64,000 nucleotides of DNA from an uncultured Lachnospiraceae bacterium. GTDB lineage: Bacteria > Bacillota > Clostridia > Lachnospirales > Lachnospiraceae. Below the pieces are notes generated by a model, which saw only the letters and a program-made list of their open reading frames with translations, was not told where the DNA came from and made no database searches. Positions 60,299 through 64,000 of this stretch are shown here, in pieces. The DNA lies in NCBI GenBank assembly GCA_910585825.1, contig CAJUEY010000013.1, forward strand, positions 1 to 64,000, read 5' to 3'. The position numbers were made by a program, and so were the translations under genes. Within the stretch, counting starts at the first letter, position 1, and the number at the start of each line of letters is the position of its first letter.

Positions 60299-60327
60299 TT
60301 GACGATAAACAGCCTGTTTGTTATAAT
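60299..60327 (+). promoter_or_regulatory. Promoter of the NlpC/P60 gene
   Basis: TTGACG (60299-60304) and TATAAT (60322-60327) are spaced by 17 bases. Confidence 0.8.
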
Positions 60328-60397
60328 ACTCACGTAAATTTGTAATAATTTTGTAACAATCAGATAGTAATTGTATTGGTTTGGAGGATGTTATTTC

Positions 60398-61543
60398 ATG
60401 AATAAAAATCGCAGAATTCTTCGTAATACAGCATGTTGTATGGCAGCTGCCATTACACTGGGAGCCGCTCCGTCTGCAGTCCGTGCGGACATGCCCATTG
60501 CAGGAGCGCCTGCCATGATGTCAATCGCGTTGGAGGATGAAGTTAAGAATACGTTTCAAACGGCTTCGGCCGGTATATCATTAAATCTGGCGGACTGCGT
60601 ATCAGCAGCGGCAGAGGAAGCGAGTGTGGCGCCGAAGTCAGAATATGCGGATATTGCCATTGCCCAGGTGGACAACTATGTCAATGTCAGAGACGCTGCG
60701 GGAGAAGAGGGCGATGTAGTCGGCAAGCTTTACAACAATTCAGCGGCCACTGTTGAGGCGACAGAAGGCGATTGGTATAAAATTACATCCGGTAATGTTA
60801 CCGGTTATGTAAAAAGTGAATTTGTAGTACGTGATGATGAAGAACTTGCAAGACAGGTGAGCAGACGTGTAGCGACAGTAGAGACGGAAACGTTATTTGT
60901 CCGCACAGAGCCTACAACGGAATCCGATGTGCTGGGCATGGTTCCGGATCAGGAAGAACTGACCGTGACGGACGAATCGGTAGACGGTTGGACAAAGGTT
61001 TCCATTGAAGAAGGCGAAGGCTATGTTTCCAACGATTATGTCAACAAATCCATTGAGTTTGTAACGGCGGAGTCCAAAGAGGAAGAAGAGGCGCGTCTTG
61101 CCAGAGAAGAAGCAGAGCGTCAGGCAGCAGCCGCAGCGGCGGAGAAAGCAACGGCCTCTAAGAAGAGCGGCAGTTCTTCACTTCCGAAATCTTCCGCAGG
61201 CAGCTCCACCGGCAGCGCAGTTGCCAACTATGCATGTCAGTTTGTAGGAAATCCTTATGTATACGGCGGTACAAGCCTGACAAACGGCGCGGACTGCTCC
61301 GGATTTGTTATGTCTGTATATGCGGCATTTGGCGTAGGACTGCCCCATTCTTCCGCTGCTATGTGCGGCGTGGGATACGGCGTATCCGATATGCAGCCGG
61401 GTGATATTATCTGTTACAGCGGACATGTTGCAATCTATATCGGCAACAATACCATTGTTCATGCAAGTACGCCGGAAAGCGGCATTAAGTACACTTCTCC
61501 AGTGAACTACAAGCCGATTATCGCGATACGAAGAATTTTCTAA
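60398..61543 (+). CDS. Secreted SH3-SH3-NlpC/P60 cell-wall hydrolase
   Basis: This 381-residue exported protein has a signal peptide (MNKNRRILRNTACCMAAAIT), two bacterial SH3 domains (about 90-145 and 160-220, each with VNVRDA/LFVRTEP-type motifs), a charged coiled coil and Ser-rich linker, and an NlpC/P60 peptidase domain at the end. Catalytic Cys is in GADCSGFVMSVY, His in YSGHVAIYIG, with a third polar residue in VHAST. Such enzymes cut D-Glu-diamino acid links in peptidoglycan stem peptides. ATG at 60398 follows GGAGGATGTTATTTC. Confidence 0.93.
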   Translation: MNKNRRILRNTACCMAAAITLGAAPSAVRADMPIAGAPAMMSIALEDEVKNTFQTASAGISLNLADCVSAAAEEASVAPKSEYADIAIAQVDNYVNVRDAAGEEGDVVGKLYNNSAATVEATEGDWYKITSGNVTGYVKSEFVVRDDEELARQVSRRVATVETETLFVRTEPTTESDVLGMVPDQEELTVTDESVDGWTKVSIEEGEGYVSNDYVNKSIEFVTAESKEEEEARLAREEAERQAAAAAAEKATASKKSGSSSLPKSSAGSSTGSAVANYACQFVGNPYVYGGTSLTNGADCSGFVMSVYAAFGVGLPHSSAAMCGVGYGVSDMQPGDIICYSGHVAIYIGNNTIVHASTPESGIKYTSPVNYKPIIAIRRIF

Positions 61544-61616
61544 AGTGATACATTATGAGGCCACTCCGCAGGAGTGTGTCATATTAGGATACCTGATGGG
61601 TATACATAAGAGAACA

Positions 61617-61659
61617 GGGCATCTGAAATTGTCAGCTTGACAGTTTGGATGCCTTTTTT
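61617..61659 (+). terminator. Terminator after the NlpC/P60 gene
   Basis: GGCATC with an inner hairpin TTGTCAGCTTGACA and GATGCC, followed by six T. Confidence 0.85.
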
Positions 61660-61705
61660 GTAAATTGATTTCCAATATCATATATACCATATATAAAACA
61701 AAAAA

Positions 61706-61734
61706 TTGACAAAAGCGTAATCGTGACATAATAT
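61706..61734 (+). promoter_or_regulatory. Promoter of the VOC gene
   Basis: TTGACA (61706-61711) and TAATAT (61729-61734) have a 17-base spacer. Confidence 0.75.
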
Positions 61735-61805
61735 AAAATTTAAATATTGTATTCATGTTGGAGATAGGAAATCAAAAATCAGCATTGTATGGGAGGTATT
61801 GTAAG

Positions 61806-62198
61806 ATGAAGTTAAACGCAATTCATCATATTGCGATTATTGTATCTGATATTCAGGCGGCAAAAGATTTTTATGTTCATAAACTCGGTTTTGAGGTTGT
61901 TAGAGAAAACTATCGGGAGCAGAGAAAGGATTGGAAATTGGATCTGAAAATTGGAGACGGAGCAGAGGCGATTGAATTGGAAATCTTTGCAGAGTTAAAT
62001 CCGCCAAAGCGTATTAGTCGTCCGGAAGCCTGCGGCCTGCGTCATTTGGCGTTTCATGTAGAAGACATTGCGGCAGTTGTCGCTGAATTGGATAAGCTTG
62101 GAATTGAATGCGAACCAATCCGGTATGATGACTATACGCATAAAAAAATGACATTTTTCTTTGATCCGGATGGACTTCCATTAGAATTACATGAATAA
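61806..62198 (+). CDS. VOC-family protein (glyoxalase/YaeR-like)
   Basis: This 130-residue protein has the vicinal-oxygen-chelate fold: IHHIAIIVSDIQAAKDFYVHKLGFEVV, shown by the core HHIAIIVSDIQAAKDFY, then LRHLAFHVEDIAAVV and FFFDPDGLPLELHE. The metal ligands His, Glu, His and Glu lie in these motifs. It is close to the YaeR/SMU1112c group of unknown substrate. ATG at 61806 has GGGAGGTATTGTAAG upstream. Confidence 0.87.
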   Translation: MKLNAIHHIAIIVSDIQAAKDFYVHKLGFEVVRENYREQRKDWKLDLKIGDGAEAIELEIFAELNPPKRISRPEACGLRHLAFHVEDIAAVVAELDKLGIECEPIRYDDYTHKKMTFFFDPDGLPLELHE

Positions 62199-62203
62199 AT
62201 TAA

Positions 62204-62253
62204 TTTCTCTTGTTCTTGCCCTGATGGGGTAAGTAACAAGAGAAAGTTTTTTT
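62204..62253 (+). terminator. Terminator after the VOC gene
   Basis: TTTCTCTTGTT and AACAAGAGAAA pair across a 20-base loop with an inner CCC/GGG stem; seven T follow. Confidence 0.85.
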
Positions 62254-62270
62254 CCAATTCAATCTAAGGT

Positions 62271-62408
62271 ATCCCATCCAGCCATGGCTTTGACGGAAAT
62301 GCCGGCGGTTATGTGACGCTGCCGGAAGCATTCATTGTGAAAAATTATTTTTACAGACATTTTCAGGAATGCTATCAGAAATCGCCTTCTGAATTTCGGG
62401 ATTTGTAA
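62271..62408 (+). pseudogene. Possible remnant of an AraC-family regulator
   Basis: An open frame with no start codon or ribosome site reads FYRHFQECYQKSPSEFRDL before TAA at 62408. This resembles the last helix of an AraC DNA-binding domain (F-R-F-K-G-SP-YR). Sequence before it (SHGFDGNAGGYVTLPEAF) is only loosely compatible. The rest of the gene is missing. Confidence 0.45.
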
Positions 62409-62459
62409 ATATCCGTTCCATTATTGTCTGTCTAATAATAAAAAAGCCGATTTAGTTAA

Positions 62460-62760
62460 AATGCACAAAATGTAAAAAAATGTAAATAAAAATGTAACAG
62501 GTTTGAAATTTTTGTGAATGAATGTGGATAATTGTCCACATTTAAAAATCCTGAAAATGGTGAAAAATCGAGTTATACACTAAGTTATCCACATTATCCA
62601 CAAAAAATAGCAAAAAACCATTCTGGAAAATTAAAAAAAATAAGAATATACGTTTTGTCTATTTGTGATAAACTTAAAAAATTTTTTCAAAAAACTTGAC
62701 ATTTTAAATGTGAAAATATGAAATCAGATTAGAAAAGAAATCTGAAATTTCAAGCAAAAC
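62460..62760. other. AT-rich non-coding stretch with DnaA boxes
   Basis: Exact DnaA boxes TTATCCACA occur head to tail at 62585-62593 and 62594-62602, and in reverse (TGTGGATAA) at 62523-62531, directly followed by the near match TTGTCCACA. A fourth near match, TTATACACT, is at 62573. AATGTAA repeats lie just upstream (62468-62498), and strongly AT-rich sequence follows to about 62760. No dnaA, dnaN, rpmH or parA gene is in view. It may be an origin-like or DnaA-binding regulatory site. The remaining sequence to 62866 holds only a possible promoter (TTGTGA, 17 bases, TATACT at 62785-62790). Confidence 0.6.
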
Positions 62761-62866
62761 TTGTGAAAACATTGAAACAATGATATACTTCCTACTATAC
62801 TCTTCGGCAGGGAGAGAAATCCTTCCGGTTGAATTGTGACTATAAAGCAGCGGGCAGGGGGCGGCT

Positions 62867-63364
62867 ATGAAAACTGAATTTGATATTACCCTCAGCGGCA
62901 AAGATATGTACCGTTTCAGTATGTATCATGCCTATACGGGAAGTCAGGGAATTTTATCCATTTTGATTGCAGTGATATGTTTTTTTGCAGCAGTCACGAC
63001 AAAAGGCTCTGTAGAGTGGATGTACACTCTTTTGTATGCGGGATTTGGCGTTGTGTTTCTTATTTACATACCGTGCAATTTGTACCTTCGTTCCAAACGG
63101 CAGATTTTATCTTCGGAAGTGTTACGGCATGCGCTGCATTACCGGATAGACGAAGAAGGGATTCACACATCCCAGAAAGAGGCGTCGGCGGATCTGCCCT
63201 GGGATCAGGTATATAAAATGGTATCCACCAGACATAATGTGTTGATTTACAGCGCCAGAGTAAATGCTTTTATCATCCCAAGAGATCAGATTCCGGGAGA
63301 GTATGATGTGCTTAAAGAGATTGCATCCAGACATCTTCCGGCCTACAGATTTAAAGTGAAATAA
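62867..63364 (+). CDS. YcxB-like membrane protein
   Basis: This 165-residue protein has two membrane helices (about 28-45 and 52-72) and a C-terminal soluble domain with RIDEEGIHTSQKEASADLPW, VLIYSARVNAFIIPRDQI and a charged tail. These match YcxB-like proteins of Firmicutes, which are uncharacterised. It starts after the DnaA-box region and precedes tsaE by 46 bases. Confidence 0.75.
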   Translation: MKTEFDITLSGKDMYRFSMYHAYTGSQGILSILIAVICFFAAVTTKGSVEWMYTLLYAGFGVVFLIYIPCNLYLRSKRQILSSEVLRHALHYRIDEEGIHTSQKEASADLPWDQVYKMVSTRHNVLIYSARVNAFIIPRDQIPGEYDVLKEIASRHLPAYRFKVK

Positions 63365-63410
63365 AAGCAGCAAGGCGATTGCTTGAACTGTTGAAATAAA
63401 GGATAAGCGT

Positions 63411-63848
63411 ATGATTACAATATATGAAACTTTTTCTCCCCGGGAAACAGCAGAACTGGGCAGAAAACTTGGAGAGCATGCATCCTCCGGAGACGTTTAC
63501 ACCCTGATCGGAGATCTGGGTGTTGGTAAAACTGTTTTTACCCAGGGGATTGCAGAAGGACTGGGAATCAAAGAAACCGTAAACAGTCCTACCTTTACAA
63601 TTCTGCAGGTCTATGAAGGCGGCAGACTGCCCTTTTATCATTTCGATGTCTATCGGATCGGCGACATAGAAGAAATGGATGAAATCGGGTATGAAGAATA
63701 TTTTTACGGAAATGGAATGTGCATGATCGAATGGGGGAATCTCATTACGGAGATTTTGCCCAAGAACAGAAAAGACATTACCATAGAAAAAGATTTGGAA
63801 AAAGGCTTTGATTACAGAAAAATTATAATTTCAGAGGTAACGGAATGA
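63411..63848 (+). CDS. tsaE: tRNA threonylcarbamoyladenosine (t6A) synthesis ATPase TsaE
   Basis: This 145-residue ATPase works with TsaB and TsaD to make t6A37 in tRNAs that read ANN codons. Walker A is GDLGVGKTVFTQG (about 34-46); NSPTFTILQVYEG, YHFDVYRI and MIEWGN are typical of TsaE. Its stop overlaps the tsaB start (ATGA). Confidence 0.95.
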   Translation: MITIYETFSPRETAELGRKLGEHASSGDVYTLIGDLGVGKTVFTQGIAEGLGIKETVNSPTFTILQVYEGGRLPFYHFDVYRIGDIEEMDEIGYEEYFYGNGMCMIEWGNLITEILPKNRKDITIEKDLEKGFDYRKIIISEVTE

Positions 63849-64000
63849 AACTATTAGCGCTCGACTCTTCCGGTCTGGTGGCAAGCGTTGCAGTCGTCTG
63901 GGATGAGATTTTATCCGGTGAATTTACCATTGACCATAAAATCACTCATTCGCAGACCTTGCTCCCTATGCTGGAAGAACTGGCAAAACGAATAGAACTG
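63845..64000 (+). CDS. tsaB: t6A synthesis protein TsaB, 5' part only
   Basis: The first 52 codons are present and the gene runs off the window. MKLLALDSSGLVASVAVV is the typical TsaB opening, and ITHSQTLLPMLEEL matches the conserved HSQ-LLP region. Overlap with tsaE supports the usual tsaE-tsaB operon. Confidence 0.93.
   Translation, partial: MKLLALDSSGLVASVAVVWDEILSGEFTIDHKITHSQTLLPMLEELAKRIEL

Noticed and set aside
62523..62602. Reading the TTATCCACA repeats as a CRISPR array or plasmid iterons
   Set aside because: There are too few units, no regular spacers and no cas or rep gene. The boxes match the DnaA consensus exactly.

Overview
The window reads as chromosomal DNA of an anaerobic, low-to-mid-GC Gram-positive, most likely a gut Lachnospiraceae (Clostridium cluster XIVa relative). 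This is inferred from gene content: a FabK/FabT-type fatty-acid operon with fused accD-accA, a short MetH, rubrerythrin, DUF4317, VanZ and DUF6142 proteins, very large F5/8-LamG-LRR surface proteins, and sigma-A promoters and AGGAGG ribosome sites throughout. Nothing in the sequence fixes genus or species.

Layout. 1-5.7 kb: ROK glucokinase, a convergent DUF4317 gene, then a lipoprotein, a two-domain polyphosphate kinase-2 protein and the thiamine ECT component ThiT. 6.0-13.8 kb: the fatty-acid operon acpP-fabK-fabD-fabG-fabF-fabZ-accDA-fabH-fabT, started by a near-consensus promoter with a FabT-type operator at the start point. 13.8-19.5 kb: a promoter-terminator unit that may make a ~120-nt RNA, then a 1,735-residue surface protein. 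19.6-29 kb: PadR with an FtsW-like membrane protein, LiaF/LytTR, transporters, NfeD, an MCP-like protein, patatin and a GPH sugar symporter. 29-36.4 kb: zinc phospholipase C-like protein, LTA-synthase-type enzyme, thioesterase, MetH and Pta. 36.4-41.2 kb: two tRNAs, pyrE, VanZ, a small membrane protein, an HD hydrolase and a long M29-type peptidase. 41.2-46.5 kb: purE-purM-purN-purD followed by an EamA transporter and a HAD phosphatase. 46.5-53.3 kb: a metallophosphoesterase-rubrerythrin fusion and a LacI regulator, divergent from a sulfate ABC operon with two LacI-like operators between them. 53.3-60.2 kb: a LUD protein beside a decayed sugar-use locus (solute-binding protein/AraC chimera without a normal start codon; GH2 beta-galactosidase-like giant protein out of frame at both ends). 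60.3-64 kb: SH3-NlpC/P60 hydrolase, VOC protein, a non-coding AT-rich stretch with DnaA boxes, a YcxB-like protein, tsaE and the start of tsaB.

Two families of small non-coding repeats run through the window: a 144-148 bp structured element (three copies, one minimal form) found upstream of genes, and a MITE-like element with 20-bp terminal inverted repeats whose ends lie at the 3' ends of genes and supply the stop codon in two cases.

The most interesting observations are the DnaA-box cluster away from any dnaA gene, the phosphoesterase-rubrerythrin fusion, the putative small RNA or attenuator at 13.9 kb, the nested operator at the fab promoter, the two repeat families and the clustered gene decay at 54-60 kb. 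No CRISPR array, complete insertion sequence, prophage or rRNA was seen. All family names come from reading motifs; no database search was run.
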